A stretch of DNA of 64,000 nt from Brevibacterium daeguense (GCF_021729135.1 NZ_JAJTWW010000010.1:36308-100307), one strand, 5' to 3'. Shown: positions 51,123 to 60,613, counted from the first letter of the stretch. Translations and numbers: made by a program. The notes: a model not told the origin generated them from the sequence alone.

Positions 51123-51137
51123 ACTATGCAAGATAGT
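51123..51137. promoter_or_regulatory. Operator dyad 2 (ACTAT-GCAAG-ATAGT), likely BlaI site
   Basis: A second 15-bp dyad, immediately right of dyad 1. Tandem dyads permit cooperative binding of two BlaI dimers and control of both divergent transcripts. Confidence 0.75.
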
Positions 51138-51223
51138 AGATGGGGCCTGCCGCGGCGGATGCCGCGGGAAGTCCGTCCACGGTGTTTCACCGGGCCGCAG
51201 CGGCCCGGCGACAGGAGGATCAG

Positions 51224-52003
51224 GTGAAGCGAGAGAGAACCGGCAGGGCGTGGCTCTTCCCGGTGATAGTGGCAGCGGTGGTGGTCGCCCTCGTGGTGGT
51301 CGTCATCTCCCTGCAGCGCGGTTCGGGAGGCGGTTCGGAAGACGGATCCCCGCAGGCAGAGAACGCCGCAGCCGGTGGGAGCGCCGCGGAGGCCGGCGGC
51401 GAGCAGGACTCCGGTCCCGTCGAGGTGGTCGACCCCGGTGAGCAGGCGGACCTCGGCGACGTGGAGCGCCGCGACCCGGACGACCCGCTCGCCGTGGGTC
51501 CCGAGGACGCCCCGGTCGTGCTCGTCGTGTTCTCCGACTACCAGTGCCCCTTCTGCGCGCAGTGGAGCCATGAGACCCTGCCGCTGATGCTGGAGCATGT
51601 CGAGGCCGGGGACCTGCGGATCGAATGGCGCGACGTCAACGTCTTCGGCGAGGCGTCGACCCAGGCGGCACGTGGGGCGTACGCGGCGGCGCTCCAGGAC
51701 GGGTTCCTGGAGTACCACGAGGCGCTGTTCGCCGACGGCCGGCCGCGGGACGCAGGTCAGCTCACGGAGGAGGGCCTGGTCGCCATCGCCGAGGAGGTCG
51801 GCCTCGACGCCGAGCAGTTCGCCTCGGACATGGTCTCGTCGTCGACGGATGACGCGGTTGCGAAGAACGAGAAGCTGGGCTTGGATATCGGGGCGTTCTC
51901 GACGCCGTCGTTCGTCCTGGGTGGCGCCCCGATCGTCGGCGCCCAGCCCTCCGAGGTGTTCACCGAGGCGTTCGACACCGCGCTGGCGGAGAGCGCGGGC
52001 TGA
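51224..52003 (+). CDS. DsbA-like membrane-anchored thiol-disulfide oxidoreductase
   Basis: 259 residues. N-terminal anchor (basic VKRERTGRAW, then WLFPVIVAAVVVALVVVVISL), Gly/Ser/Glu-rich spacer, then a thioredoxin domain of the DsbA/DSBA_2 type from about 85: VVLVVFSDYQCPFCAQWSHETLP (CPFC at about 104-107), the insertion helices and cis-Pro GAFSTPSFVLGGAPIVG. It acts outside the membrane. GTG 51224 set by AGGAGG 6 bp upstream. Followed after 2 bp by the ccdA-like gene. Divergent promoter shared with the blaI operon. Confidence 0.93.
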   Translation: MKRERTGRAWLFPVIVAAVVVALVVVVISLQRGSGGGSEDGSPQAENAAAGGSAAEAGGEQDSGPVEVVDPGEQADLGDVERRDPDDPLAVGPEDAPVVLVVFSDYQCPFCAQWSHETLPLMLEHVEAGDLRIEWRDVNVFGEASTQAARGAYAAALQDGFLEYHEALFADGRPRDAGQLTEEGLVAIAEEVGLDAEQFASDMVSSSTDDAVAKNEKLGLDIGAFSTPSFVLGGAPIVGAQPSEVFTEAFDTALAESAG

Positions 52004-52005
52004 GC

Positions 52006-52914
52006 ATGGAGCTCGGCCTCGTCACCGCCTTCCTCGGCGGAGTCCTCGCCCTCCTGAGCCCGTGCGGGGCATTGCTGCTGCCGGCCTTCTTCGCCTCGAC
52101 GGTCGGAGCCGGGCCGAGGCTGTGGCTGCACGGCGCAGTGTTCTACGGCGGCCTCCTCGTCGTCCTGGTCCCGCTCGGGATGGGTGCGGGAGCGCTGGGG
52201 GCGCTGTTCACGGCACATCGGGAGGCGGTCATCGTCACCTCTTCGGTGCTGCTCATCGTGTTCGGGATCGTGCAGGCACTCGGGTTCGGCTTCGATCCGA
52301 CCCGGATGCTGCCCGGCACCCGGAGCCTCCAGCAGCGCGCCGGCAGCAGGTCCGGTCTGGTGAAGACCGTGATGCTGGGAGCCGTCAGCGGTGTGGCCGG
52401 GTTCTGCACCGGACCGATCCTGGGTGCGGTGCTGACTCTCGCGGCGGCGCAGGGCAGTGTGCTGACCGCGGGCGTCCTGCTCGGCATCTACGGTGCGGGA
52501 ATGGTCGTCCCGCTGCTGCTGGTGGCCACGCTCTGGGGCAGGATGGGCACCCGCGGTCGTGCTCTCATGCGAGGGCGGACGTTCCGGTTCCTCGGCCGCG
52601 ACCTGCACACGACCTCGGTGGTCACCGGCCTGCTCATCGCCGGGGTGGGAGTGGTCTTCTGGGCGACCAACGGGTTGGTCGGCGTGCCCGAGCTCGTGCC
52701 CAGCAGCACCCAGGCCTGGCTGCAGCAGCGCAGCGGCCTGCTGGCCGGACCCGTCGTGGACGTGCTCGCCATTCTGCTCGCGGCCGGACTGGTCCTGCTG
52801 ATCTGGGCCCGGGCGCGCAGGCCCCGGACCGCGGCGTCGACCGGACGCGGCGCGAATCCCGCCACCGAGATGACCGAAGGGGCCACGAGCCCCGACGGCG
52901 GAAGGAAGAACTAG
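52006..52914 (+). CDS. CcdA/DsbD-type transmembrane electron carrier
   Basis: 302 residues, six or more helices. The redox Cys pair lies in ALLSPCGALLLPAFF (helix 1) and GVAGFCTGPILGAVL (helix 4), the CcdA pattern. It probably carries electrons from cytoplasmic thioredoxin to the DsbA-like protein encoded 2 bp upstream. The C-terminal tail is Thr/Ala-rich. ATG at 52006; 3 bp before the lipoprotein gene, so the three genes are one operon. Confidence 0.92.
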   Translation: MELGLVTAFLGGVLALLSPCGALLLPAFFASTVGAGPRLWLHGAVFYGGLLVVLVPLGMGAGALGALFTAHREAVIVTSSVLLIVFGIVQALGFGFDPTRMLPGTRSLQQRAGSRSGLVKTVMLGAVSGVAGFCTGPILGAVLTLAAAQGSVLTAGVLLGIYGAGMVVPLLLVATLWGRMGTRGRALMRGRTFRFLGRDLHTTSVVTGLLIAGVGVVFWATNGLVGVPELVPSSTQAWLQQRSGLLAGPVVDVLAILLAAGLVLLIWARARRPRTAASTGRGANPATEMTEGATSPDGGRKN

Positions 52915-52917
52915 CGC

Positions 52918-54090
52918 ATGCCACATCGGAAGATCGGCCCGGTGCAGAAGCTGGCAGCCGCAGGCGTGCTGTCGGCGCTGCTGCTCGGCGGCTGCTCGCC
53001 CGGCCAGGAGCCGGACGCCGACCTGCAGCGAGCTCCTGCAGTCACCAACGAGGAGCTGCCGGAGGTCGAACTGGAGGGCTACCGCGTGCCAGGCGCGTTC
53101 GCTGACCTGCGATTCGTCGGGGCCGACTGGGACATCGCCCCGCAGGAGCGCGGCGGCGTATTCGTCGGCGCCCGCGACGAGGGCGAAGCCCTGGAATTCA
53201 GCGCGGTCGGCTCGGACGGCTCGATCCTCTGGTCCGCCGAGCGGCCCATCCTCTGCACGGGCTTCGCCCTGGTCGCGGGTGACGAGGGCCGGGACCTGGC
53301 GGTGCTGACCGACATCTCGACCTCGGAGGAGGCGATCGCCGCCACCACCGCGACCGCCTACGACCTGCACACCGGCGAGGAGGTCTGGGGACCGGTCGAG
53401 GTGCCGGGTCCGCTGCAGGGGCCCGGGCTGGTGTTCGGGGCCGCGCCGGAGGGGTACATGGGTGAGGCGGGACCGCAGACCGCGCTCGACCCCACCACGG
53501 GTGAGGTCACAGCTCAGGACGACGAGGAGGGTCGGGTCGTCGGTGAGTACGCGGGTCTCGTGGTGACGGCCGAGGACGACGCGCTCGTCGGCGAGGACGG
53601 GCAGACCGGGCAGCGGGTCTGGAGCGTCGACGCGGGAGAGCTGGGCTGGGACCCGGCTGACGCCTCGGCGGCTCCCGGGAGCGAGCCCGGCGCCGGGCTG
53701 GCGCTGGTCACCGGTGGGGAGGGCGCCTCGACGCTCATCGACACGGAATCCGGCGAGGTGGTCGCCACCGACGTGGTCGAAGCCGCGAGCGATCCGACGG
53801 CAGGTGCCCGGGTGGTCGTCGGACCGGCCGACGTGCGCGCTGTGGGCGAGGACAACGAGGAGCAGTGGGCGCAGTCGACGGGGGAGGAAGCGACGATCGA
53901 GGCGATCGGCACCGGCCTCGTGTACCTGAGGATCGGCGACACGCTGCGGGTCCACAACGTCTTCACCGGAGACGTGGCGCGCGCGTACGACCCGCAGGGG
54001 TCCGGGCGGCTGCTCGTGCCGGAGATCATCACCGACACCGGCGGGGCCGTCTTCGCGGACGAGTCGCGCTACCTCATCGCAGCGGTCTGA
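52918..54090 (+). CDS. PQQ-like beta-propeller lipoprotein
   Basis: 390 residues. Lipoprotein signal with lipobox LLGGC (Cys27; MPHRKIGPVQKLAAAGVLSA start), then a beta-propeller-like repeat pattern of the PQQ/quinoprotein type: DGSILWSAERP, DLHTGEEVWGPVEV, TTGEVTAQD, GQTGQRVWSVD, ESGEVVATD. It lies on the outer membrane surface and is likely a partner of the thiol-redox system. Strongly acidic. Last gene of the dsbA-ccdA operon; no catalytic residues recognised. Confidence 0.8.
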   Translation: MPHRKIGPVQKLAAAGVLSALLLGGCSPGQEPDADLQRAPAVTNEELPEVELEGYRVPGAFADLRFVGADWDIAPQERGGVFVGARDEGEALEFSAVGSDGSILWSAERPILCTGFALVAGDEGRDLAVLTDISTSEEAIAATTATAYDLHTGEEVWGPVEVPGPLQGPGLVFGAAPEGYMGEAGPQTALDPTTGEVTAQDDEEGRVVGEYAGLVVTAEDDALVGEDGQTGQRVWSVDAGELGWDPADASAAPGSEPGAGLALVTGGEGASTLIDTESGEVVATDVVEAASDPTAGARVVVGPADVRAVGEDNEEQWAQSTGEEATIEAIGTGLVYLRIGDTLRVHNVFTGDVARAYDPQGSGRLLVPEIITDTGGAVFADESRYLIAAV

Positions 54091-54246
54091 GGTGCGGGAT
54101 TCCTCGCGACGGCTGAGGGGTGGGATGCTCGGGTGCGATGGCTCGGTGCGATGCCTGGGTGCAGTGTCTGACCGGAGCAGTGAGTGCTGCCGCACTGCCG
54201 CACGCGACGAGCGACCGGTGGCGGAGGGCCGAGGCGCTGGTCCACA

Positions 54247-54879
54247 ATGAGCGACATGAGCAGCCAGGAGATGTGGGAGTCGCGCTATCGCGATGAGGAC
54301 GGCCACCACCCGGATGGAACCGAGCCGCACCCGATCGTCCTCGAGCAGGCCGAATCGGTCGCTGCGCGCGCTCGGGATGCGGGGATTCCCGTCAGCCGCG
54401 TACGTGCTGCCGACCTGGGATCCGGTTCCGGACGGCACGCGCTGGCGCTGGCCGAGCTGGGGATGAGCGTGACTGCGATCGATTTCGCCGCCTCGGCCCA
54501 CGACCTGCTGCGGCGGGAGGCCGCCCGGCGAGGCATCGTCGATCGCATCACGCCGGTAGTCGCAGACGTGTCGTCGTGGCAGCCCGCCGATAGTCCCGGA
54601 TTCGATCTGATCGTGGCGGCCTATCTGCACACCGATCTGGAGGTGCTGACCCGCAGCGCGCGCCTGCTGGCACCGGGCGGGCGGCTGGTCTGGATCGGAC
54701 ACGCCCCGGACAGCCCGCACGGGCCGCCGCCGGAGGTTCGGCGCGACAGCCTTGTCGACTATCGTCGGCAGCTCGAACCCTTGGAAGCCGAGGGCGGGCG
54801 GGTGCTGCGCCTGGACGAGGACGCACTCTCGCCCGAGTTCCTCGACATCATCGCGGTCGTCGAGCAGCCGCTGCGCTGA
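54247..54879 (+). CDS. SAM-dependent methyltransferase (class I, methyltransf_25-like)
   Basis: 210 residues. SAM-binding motif VRAADLGSGSGRHALALAELG (about 50-70), acidic strand-2 end TAIDFAASAH, and motif IV-like PGFDLIVAAYLHTDLEV with YLH aromatic. Substrate unknown. ATG at 54247 with no strong RBS; upstream (about 54125-54170) are 13-bp repeats (GGTGCGATGSCTS). Convergent with an MFS gene. Confidence 0.85.
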   Translation: MSDMSSQEMWESRYRDEDGHHPDGTEPHPIVLEQAESVAARARDAGIPVSRVRAADLGSGSGRHALALAELGMSVTAIDFAASAHDLLRREAARRGIVDRITPVVADVSSWQPADSPGFDLIVAAYLHTDLEVLTRSARLLAPGGRLVWIGHAPDSPHGPPPEVRRDSLVDYRRQLEPLEAEGGRVLRLDEDALSPEFLDIIAVVEQPLR

Positions 54880-54978
54880 GCTCCGAGCTCCGAGTCGACT
54901 GCGGGGTGATCCCCGGAGCCGGCAGCGTCGTCAGCGTGATTGCGGCGCTGTCGGGCTGACTTTGCCGCCATGCCTGCA

Positions 54979-55006
54979 GCGCTAGCGGGCAGCGGCGCTA
55001 GCGGGC
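54979..55006. repeat. 16-bp tandem copy of the MFS gene's 3' end
   Basis: GCGCTAGCGGGC occurs at 54979-54990 and 54995-55006. The second copy holds the TAG stop (54998-55000, reverse) of the leftward MFS gene. Confidence 0.8.
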
Positions 55007-56392
55007 GGCGGCGTCCAGCTCGTCGTCGATGTAGCTGCGGCGGCTGGCGCGGAAGCCGGTGGCGGCCATGGCCGCGGTCGCGACGACCAGGCCGAGGAGG
55101 ATGGCGGACCAGCTGCCCGTCGCATCGTAGATCATGCCGACGAGCAGCGGACCCACGGCGGCGATGAAATAGCCCAGCGGCTGGACGAACCCGGAGAGTC
55201 GGGCGGTGACCAGCGGGGTGCGGGTGCGGGCCGGGATCAGGGCGAGCGCCGTCGGGAAGCAGAAGCCGCCCAGGCCGAGCAGGAAGGCCCACAGCAGCGG
55301 CCAGGTGTCGGCGGCGAAGCACAGCCCCAGATACCCGCCGGCGGTCAGCAGCGAGAACATCACCGGGAAGATCCCCAGATGCCGTGCCCGGTGGATGATC
55401 GACGGCATCGCCAGGCCGCCGACGATGTTGAGCGCGCCGACCATGGACAGGGCGACGGACCCCACGGTCGCGGAGGCGCCGCTGTCGAGGTAGATCTGGG
55501 GCAGCCAGCCCATCTGGACGTAGGCGTTCATCGACTGCAGCCCGAAGAACAGCATGAGGAACACCGCGGTCGGGGCTCGCCACAATGACGCGCCCCGCCG
55601 GGCGGCAGCCGTGTCCGCCGAGGTGTCACCCCGCCGGGCGGCGGCCGTGCCCGCCGAAGTGTCACCCTGCCGGTCGGCAGTCGTGGCTGCGGCGGGGAAG
55701 TCGTAGCCGGTGCGGGCGACGACGAAGATCCAGACGAGGATCTGGACGGCGGCGAAGGCGGCCCACACGGCCAGTGCCCAGCGCCACCCGTCGGCACCGT
55801 CGAAGAGCAGGGCGCTCAGCGGGCCGATCGCCCCCGACAGCCCCAGCACCGAGGTGTAGATGGTCATCAGGGCGACGATGTGGCGGCCGCCGTGATTCTT
55901 GATCCAGGCCGGCAGCAGCACATTGGCCAGCGCGATGCCTGCCACCACGCAGGCGGTCAGGACGATGAAGATCCAGATCCCGCCCACCCACGGCCGCAGC
56001 GCCAGGCCGATGAACGTGAGCACCATGCCGGCGGTGAGCGCTCCGCCGAGCCCGAGCCGCGACGCGATCGGGACCGCGGCCAGGCCCATGAGCGCGAAGA
56101 AGAGCCCGGGGATGGCGGTGACCACCCCGGCCAGCCAGCCACCGGCCCCGAACGCCTCGACGACATCGCCGAGCACCGGACCCAGGGATGCGATGCCGGC
56201 CCGGAGGTTGACCGCCGCCACGAGGACGGCGGCGAAGGCCAGCAGCACCGGCACGGTCCGGAGCCCGGGGCGCCGACCCGGCCGGACCGGAGTCGCCGGC
56301 CCCGTGCGCGAGTTCGCTGGCCCGGGGCGCGGATCCGTTGACCCGGGGCGCGGGTTCGCCGGCCCCGGGCGCGGAGTCGCTGGATCGGTCAT
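54998..56392 (-). CDS. MFS transporter of the CynX/NimT type
   Basis: 464 residues with 12 helices. LLAFAAVLVAAVNLRAGIASLGPVLGDVV and FGLQSMNAYVQMGWLPQIYLDSG are typical of CynX-type MFS. The first 40 residues are a Pro/Gly-rich repeat (RPGPANPRPGSTDPRPGPAN), and the central loop has a short duplication (RQGDTSAGTAAARRGDTSADTAAARRGA). ATG at 56392 behind GAGGAAGG. Substrate unknown (cyanate, nitroimidazole-like or other efflux). Confidence 0.85.
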   Translation of the reverse strand: MTDPATPRPGPANPRPGSTDPRPGPANSRTGPATPVRPGRRPGLRTVPVLLAFAAVLVAAVNLRAGIASLGPVLGDVVEAFGAGGWLAGVVTAIPGLFFALMGLAAVPIASRLGLGGALTAGMVLTFIGLALRPWVGGIWIFIVLTACVVAGIALANVLLPAWIKNHGGRHIVALMTIYTSVLGLSGAIGPLSALLFDGADGWRWALAVWAAFAAVQILVWIFVVARTGYDFPAAATTADRQGDTSAGTAAARRGDTSADTAAARRGASLWRAPTAVFLMLFFGLQSMNAYVQMGWLPQIYLDSGASATVGSVALSMVGALNIVGGLAMPSIIHRARHLGIFPVMFSLLTAGGYLGLCFAADTWPLLWAFLLGLGGFCFPTALALIPARTRTPLVTARLSGFVQPLGYFIAAVGPLLVGMIYDATGSWSAILLGLVVATAAMAATGFRASRRSYIDDELDAAAR

Positions 56393-56516
56393 GCTGCCTT
56401 CCTCGGACGGTCTGGCGCGGGAGGATGTGGCCTCGACGCGCGCATTCTCCGTGAGCCTAGTCGCACCTTCGACTGTCTGCTTGCGGCAGGGGAACCGGCA
56501 GGGTAGGTATGAGGTG

Positions 56517-57965
56517 GTGAGCAGCCAGAGTGAACCGAATATGAGCCAGGACCAGCGCCGGATCCTGGTCATCGCACTCGTCCCGCTCTTCATGTCGCTG
56601 CTCAGTGTGTCGATCGTCAACGTCGTGCTGCCGTCGATCGAGATCTCGATCGGGGCGGGACCGTCGGGACTGCAGTGGGTGCTCGCCGGCTACACCCTGG
56701 CCTTCGGAGTCATGCTGGTGCCGGCCGGGCGGGCGGGCGACCTCTTCGGCCGTGCCAAGCTGTTCGTCCTCGGTGTGGGCCTGTTCGGCCTCGCCTCCCT
56801 CGTCGCCGGGTTGGCGCCGGATGTCGTGGTGCTCAACATCGCCCGCGTCTTCATGGGATTCGGCTCCGGCTTCCTCAACCCGCAGACCGTCGGGTTCATC
56901 CAGCAGTACTTCAAGGGTGAGCAGCGAGGCCGGGCGTTCGGACTGTTCGGCTCCGTCGTGGGCATCTCCGTGGCGATCGGACCGGTGCTCGGCGGAGCGC
57001 TCATCGCCATGTTCGGGCCCGAATGGGGGTGGCGAGCATCGTTCCTCATCAACGTGCCGATCGCGGCGATCGCCATCATCACCGCTCTGCGCTGGCTGCC
57101 CGAATCGGCCTGGCACGCCCTGCCCGAGGCGCTGGAATCCGGCTCCCACCGGAAGCGGCCGGACCTGGACCCGGTGGGAATCGTGCTCCTCGCCTCGGCG
57201 ACCCTGGTCATCATGCTGCCGTTCCTGCAGGGGAACGCCGGCGGCTGGATCTGGGCGCTCCTGCCCCTGGGCGCGGTGCTGCTGTTCGCCTGGCTCGGCT
57301 GGGAGTCCCGCTACAAGCGGCGCGGCGGCTTCCCGATGGTCGACCTGGCGCTGTTTCGCATCCGATCCTTCGCCAACGGCTCGCTGCTCATCGGGCTCTA
57401 TTTCACCGGCATGACGAGCGTGTGGGTCGTGATCGCGATCTTCCTCCAGACCGGCCTGGGCTACACCGCCCTGCAGGCCGGGTTCGTCGGCCTGCCCTCG
57501 GCGATCTGCTCCGCGATCTCCGCCGCGATCGCGGGACGGTACGTCGTCGCGGTGGGACGGAAGCTCGTGGTGTGGGGGATCGGCGTGCTGCTGCTGGGAC
57601 TGGCCGCCAGCATCGGAGTCATCGTCCTGCACGAGACCACCGGCAGCAGCATCTGGTGGCTGCTGCTCACCCTGTCGTTCGTCGGGATGGGCCAGGGCGG
57701 CGTGGTCAGCCCCAACCAGACCCTCACCCTGCGCAGGGTGCCCATGCAGCACGCGGGCGCCGCCGGCGGCATCCTGCAGACCGGGCAGCGGATCGGGACC
57801 GCGATCGGCATCGCCGTGATCACCGCGCTGTTCTTCACCGTGCAGGCCGTCTACGGGTGGACGGCCGCCGTGGTCACCGCGCTGACCACCATCGGCGTCA
57901 TCATCGTGCTGTCCGGGGTGGTGGCGGTAGTGGACCTGGTCCAGGACCGCAGACACCGGGAGTAG
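56517..57965 (+). CDS. MFS drug exporter of the DHA2/EmrB type
   Basis: 482 residues with 14 helices. LVPLFMSLLSVSIVNVVLPSI, GPSGLQWVLAGYTLAFGVMLVPAGRAGDLFGRAKLFVLGVG and RGRAFGLFGSVVGISVAIGPVLGG contain the DHA2 motifs, including motif C-like GPVLGG. GTG 56517 (GGGTAGG upstream) or ATG 56541 is the start. Divergent from the CynX-type MFS gene. Likely a proton-driven multidrug exporter; no regulator is adjacent. Confidence 0.85.
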   Translation: MSSQSEPNMSQDQRRILVIALVPLFMSLLSVSIVNVVLPSIEISIGAGPSGLQWVLAGYTLAFGVMLVPAGRAGDLFGRAKLFVLGVGLFGLASLVAGLAPDVVVLNIARVFMGFGSGFLNPQTVGFIQQYFKGEQRGRAFGLFGSVVGISVAIGPVLGGALIAMFGPEWGWRASFLINVPIAAIAIITALRWLPESAWHALPEALESGSHRKRPDLDPVGIVLLASATLVIMLPFLQGNAGGWIWALLPLGAVLLFAWLGWESRYKRRGGFPMVDLALFRIRSFANGSLLIGLYFTGMTSVWVVIAIFLQTGLGYTALQAGFVGLPSAICSAISAAIAGRYVVAVGRKLVVWGIGVLLLGLAASIGVIVLHETTGSSIWWLLLTLSFVGMGQGGVVSPNQTLTLRRVPMQHAGAAGGILQTGQRIGTAIGIAVITALFFTVQAVYGWTAAVVTALTTIGVIIVLSGVVAVVDLVQDRRHRE

Positions 57966-58020
57966 GGCGGCGGTGCCGGTGGGCGCCGGGGGATGCCGAC
58001 GAGTGCCGGGTGGCGCCCGC

Positions 58021-58118
58021 TCAGAACAGCTGGTGCCGGCACGGGCCGGCTGTCAGGCTCAGATCTCTGCCGCCTCAGATCTCTGTCGCCTCAGATCTCT
58101 GCAGATTCAGAACAGCTG
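58021..58118. repeat. Repeats copying the poxB 3' end plus CTCAGATCTCTG tandem units
   Basis: TCAGAACAGCTG occurs at 58021-58032 and 58107-58118 (the real poxB end; TCA is the stop). Between them CTCAGATCTCTG recurs three times with a 15-bp period (about 58059-58100). Confidence 0.8.
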
Positions 58119-59822
58119 CCGGAGATTGGTGCGGGCCAGGTCGACGAGCTCGTCGCCTCTGCCGCTGAGCACCGTGCGAATCGCGTACAGGGCGAAGCCC
58201 GAGGCCTGCGCCGCGGTGATCGTCGGCGGCATCGAGAGCTCCTGGCGTTCGGTGACCACGTCGAGCAGCGCCGGGCCGTCGTGGGCGAAGAACTCCTGCA
58301 CAGCCGCCGGCAGCTGCTCGGACTTCTCCACCCGGATGCCCTTGATGCCCATCGCCTCGGCGATCTTCGAGAAGTCGGGGTTGACCAGTTCGGTGCCGAA
58401 GTTGACGAACCCCGCGGCCTTCATCTCGAGTTCGACGAAGTTGTAGGAGGAGTTGTTGTAGACGACGGTCTTCACCGGCAGCTGGTTCTGCGTCAGCGTG
58501 ATCAGCTCGCCGAGCAGCATCGTCAGCCCGCCGTCGCCGGCCAGCGCGACCACCTGCCGGTCCGGCTGGTTGGCCTGCACGCCGATGCTCTGGGCGAGGG
58601 CGTTGGCCATCGAGCCGTGGGTGAAGGAGCCGAGGAGGCGCCGCCTGCCGTTCATCGTCAGGTACCGGGCGGCCCAGGTCACCGGAGAGCCGACATCGGG
58701 AATGAAGACGGCGTCCTCGGCAGCCCCCTCATCGATGAGCCGGGTCAGGTACTGCGGATGGATGGTCCGCGGGGAAGGCGTGGCCAGCTCGTCGAGGTCC
58801 TTGCGGGTCCTCCGATAGTGCTTGAGCAGCGACGTCAGGTGGGAATCGTCCGCGTGCGGGGACAGGCGGGGCAGCAGCGCCTCGATCGTGTCCTTGACGG
58901 TGCCGACCAGCCCGATGTCGACCCGGGTGCGGCGGCCCACCTGCTCGCCGCGCACATCGACCTGGATCACCGTAGCGTCCTCCGGATAGAACTGCTGATA
59001 TGGCAGGTCCGTGCCCAGCATGAGCAGGGTGTCGCAGCTCTTCAGCGCGTGATAGCCGGAGGAGAACCCGAGCAGTCCGGTCATCCCGACATCGAACGGG
59101 TTGTCGTATTCGACGAACTCCTTGCCGCGCATCGCGTGGACGGTGGGCGCCTGCAGCCGCTCGGCGATCGCCAGCAGCTGGGCGTGCGCGCCCCGGGTGC
59201 CGGCGCCGGCCAGGATGGTGACCTTCCTGGCGGCGTTAAGCGCCTCGGCGGCGGCGTCGAGCTGGGATTGGGCGGGGATGACCCGCGACGGCTGGCTGCG
59301 GATCACCTCGGGTTCGGCGCGGATGTCGGTCAGCCCGATGTCGCCGGGGAGGACGAGCACGGCAACGCCGCGCTTCTCGAGGGCCTCGCGCATCGCGATC
59401 CGCAGCAGCCGGGGCATCTGCGCGGGGTCGGCGACGTGCTCGACGTAGACGCTGCACTCGCGGAAGAGCTCGGTCGGATGGGTCTCCTGGAAGTAGCCGG
59501 AGCCGATCTCGTCGCTGGGGATGTGGGCGGCGATGGCCAGCACCGGCACGCGGGAGCGCTGCGCGTCGAACAGGCCGTTGATGAGGTGCAGGTTGCCGGG
59601 CCCGCAGCTGCCGGCGCACACAGCGAGCTCGCCGGTGATCCCTGCCTCGGCGCTTGCAGCGAAGGCGGCGGCCTCCTCGTGGCGGACCTGCACCCAGTCG
59701 AGCGCACCGCATTCCCGCAGGGCGTCGGTGAAGCCGTTGAGAGAGTCACCGGGTAACCCGTAGACGCGTTTGACGCCGCTGGCGGCGAGTGTGTCGACGA
59801 TGTTGCGTGCAACCGTGGGCAA
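58107..59822 (-). CDS. poxB: Pyruvate oxidase / pyruvate:quinone oxidoreductase (PoxB-type, ThDP-dependent)
   Basis: 571 residues. A ThDP- and FAD-dependent enzyme turning pyruvate to acetate and CO2. ThDP-family landmarks: GVKRVYGLPGDSLNGFTDAL, QVRHEEAAAFAASAEA (catalytic Glu), GSCGPGNLHLINGLFDA, and the C-terminal ThDP-Mg motif GDGGLTMLLGELITLTQ...NN. The start is TTG at 59822, set by GGAAGGGG 6 bp upstream. Last residues TNLRQLF. It may feed the menaquinone pool. Upstream region is the poxB promoter. Confidence 0.95.
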   Translation of the reverse strand: MPTVARNIVDTLAASGVKRVYGLPGDSLNGFTDALRECGALDWVQVRHEEAAAFAASAEAGITGELAVCAGSCGPGNLHLINGLFDAQRSRVPVLAIAAHIPSDEIGSGYFQETHPTELFRECSVYVEHVADPAQMPRLLRIAMREALEKRGVAVLVLPGDIGLTDIRAEPEVIRSQPSRVIPAQSQLDAAAEALNAARKVTILAGAGTRGAHAQLLAIAERLQAPTVHAMRGKEFVEYDNPFDVGMTGLLGFSSGYHALKSCDTLLMLGTDLPYQQFYPEDATVIQVDVRGEQVGRRTRVDIGLVGTVKDTIEALLPRLSPHADDSHLTSLLKHYRRTRKDLDELATPSPRTIHPQYLTRLIDEGAAEDAVFIPDVGSPVTWAARYLTMNGRRRLLGSFTHGSMANALAQSIGVQANQPDRQVVALAGDGGLTMLLGELITLTQNQLPVKTVVYNNSSYNFVELEMKAAGFVNFGTELVNPDFSKIAEAMGIKGIRVEKSEQLPAAVQEFFAHDGPALLDVVTERQELSMPPTITAAQASGFALYAIRTVLSGRGDELVDLARTNLRQLF

Positions 59823-60134
59823 GGAGATCCCCTTCCGCTCGATGAGCGATCGGGAAGGCTGTCCGACCGCAGAGGTTCGGTGGTGCTGTCCGCTTCGAGT
59901 CTACCGACGAGCCGCGCCCGGGCCAGGGGCGATCCGAGGGGCTGGAACTGATCGATGGCGGCGCTGGAGGCTGGTCGACGGCGGCGTGAGACTGCAATCG
60001 GACTTGCCAAAACACAGCGGGCACCGCAGACTGCAGGAAAATTCCACTGATCGGGAACGCGCCCGGTTCGAGTGTTCGCACCGAGTGCTCCCGATTGTCG
60101 GCACCGTCGCGGGTTCGGGGAGAGTGATTCAGCG
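59823..60134. other. Intergenic region between poxB and the DUF4193 gene (312 bp)
   Basis: Holds the poxB RBS (GGAAGGGG) and presumably divergent promoters. I see no ORF with coding-like composition and no clear hairpin. Confidence 0.6.
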
Positions 60135-60434
60135 ATGACGTCAGACTACGACGCACCTCGCAAGCAGGACGAGGACCCGAGCAGCGACTCCGTCGACGAG
60201 CTCAAGGTCCAGCAGCGCCAGCCGCAGGCCGGTCTGGTGGATGAGGACGAAGCCATCGCTGCCGAGGGAATCGAGCTTCCCGGCGCCGATCTGTCCGATG
60301 AGCAGCTGACCGTTCGAGTGCTGCCCGAGCTCGACGACGAATTCACCTGCATGCAGTGCTTCCTGGTGCGGCACCGCTCCCAGCTGGCGAGCGACGAGGG
60401 TGGCTTCCTCCTCTGCACGGACTGCTCCGCCTGA
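60135..60434 (+). CDS. DUF4193 zinc-ribbon-like protein
   Basis: 99 residues. The acidic N-terminus is followed by a C-terminal CxxC...CxxC zinc ribbon: EFTCMQCFLVRHRSQLASDEGGFLLCTDCSA, the DUF4193 signature in actinobacteria. The middle (PGADLSDEQLTVRVLPELDDEF) is conserved. Function unknown. ATG at 60135. Confidence 0.93.
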   Translation: MTSDYDAPRKQDEDPSSDSVDELKVQQRQPQAGLVDEDEAIAAEGIELPGADLSDEQLTVRVLPELDDEFTCMQCFLVRHRSQLASDEGGFLLCTDCSA

Positions 60435-60613
60435 ACTGCGAACGAGGGACGCCTCGGCAGGTCCGGGAGTGCCGCGCCGGCCGGGCCTGGGACACCGCCT
60501 CGACAAGCCCCTGGACGCGGCCCAGCCAGGCCCGGGAGCGCCGCCCGGCCAGGCACTGACGCCGGGGAACCGTGCGGCAGGTCACACCCGACCGATGCGT
60601 AGACTTGGTGCTC

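Noticed and set aside
54110..54180. 13-bp GGTGCGATG-type repeats before the methyltransferase as an operator
   Set aside because: They look like slippage products, similar to repeats after other genes, and do not have dyad symmetry.
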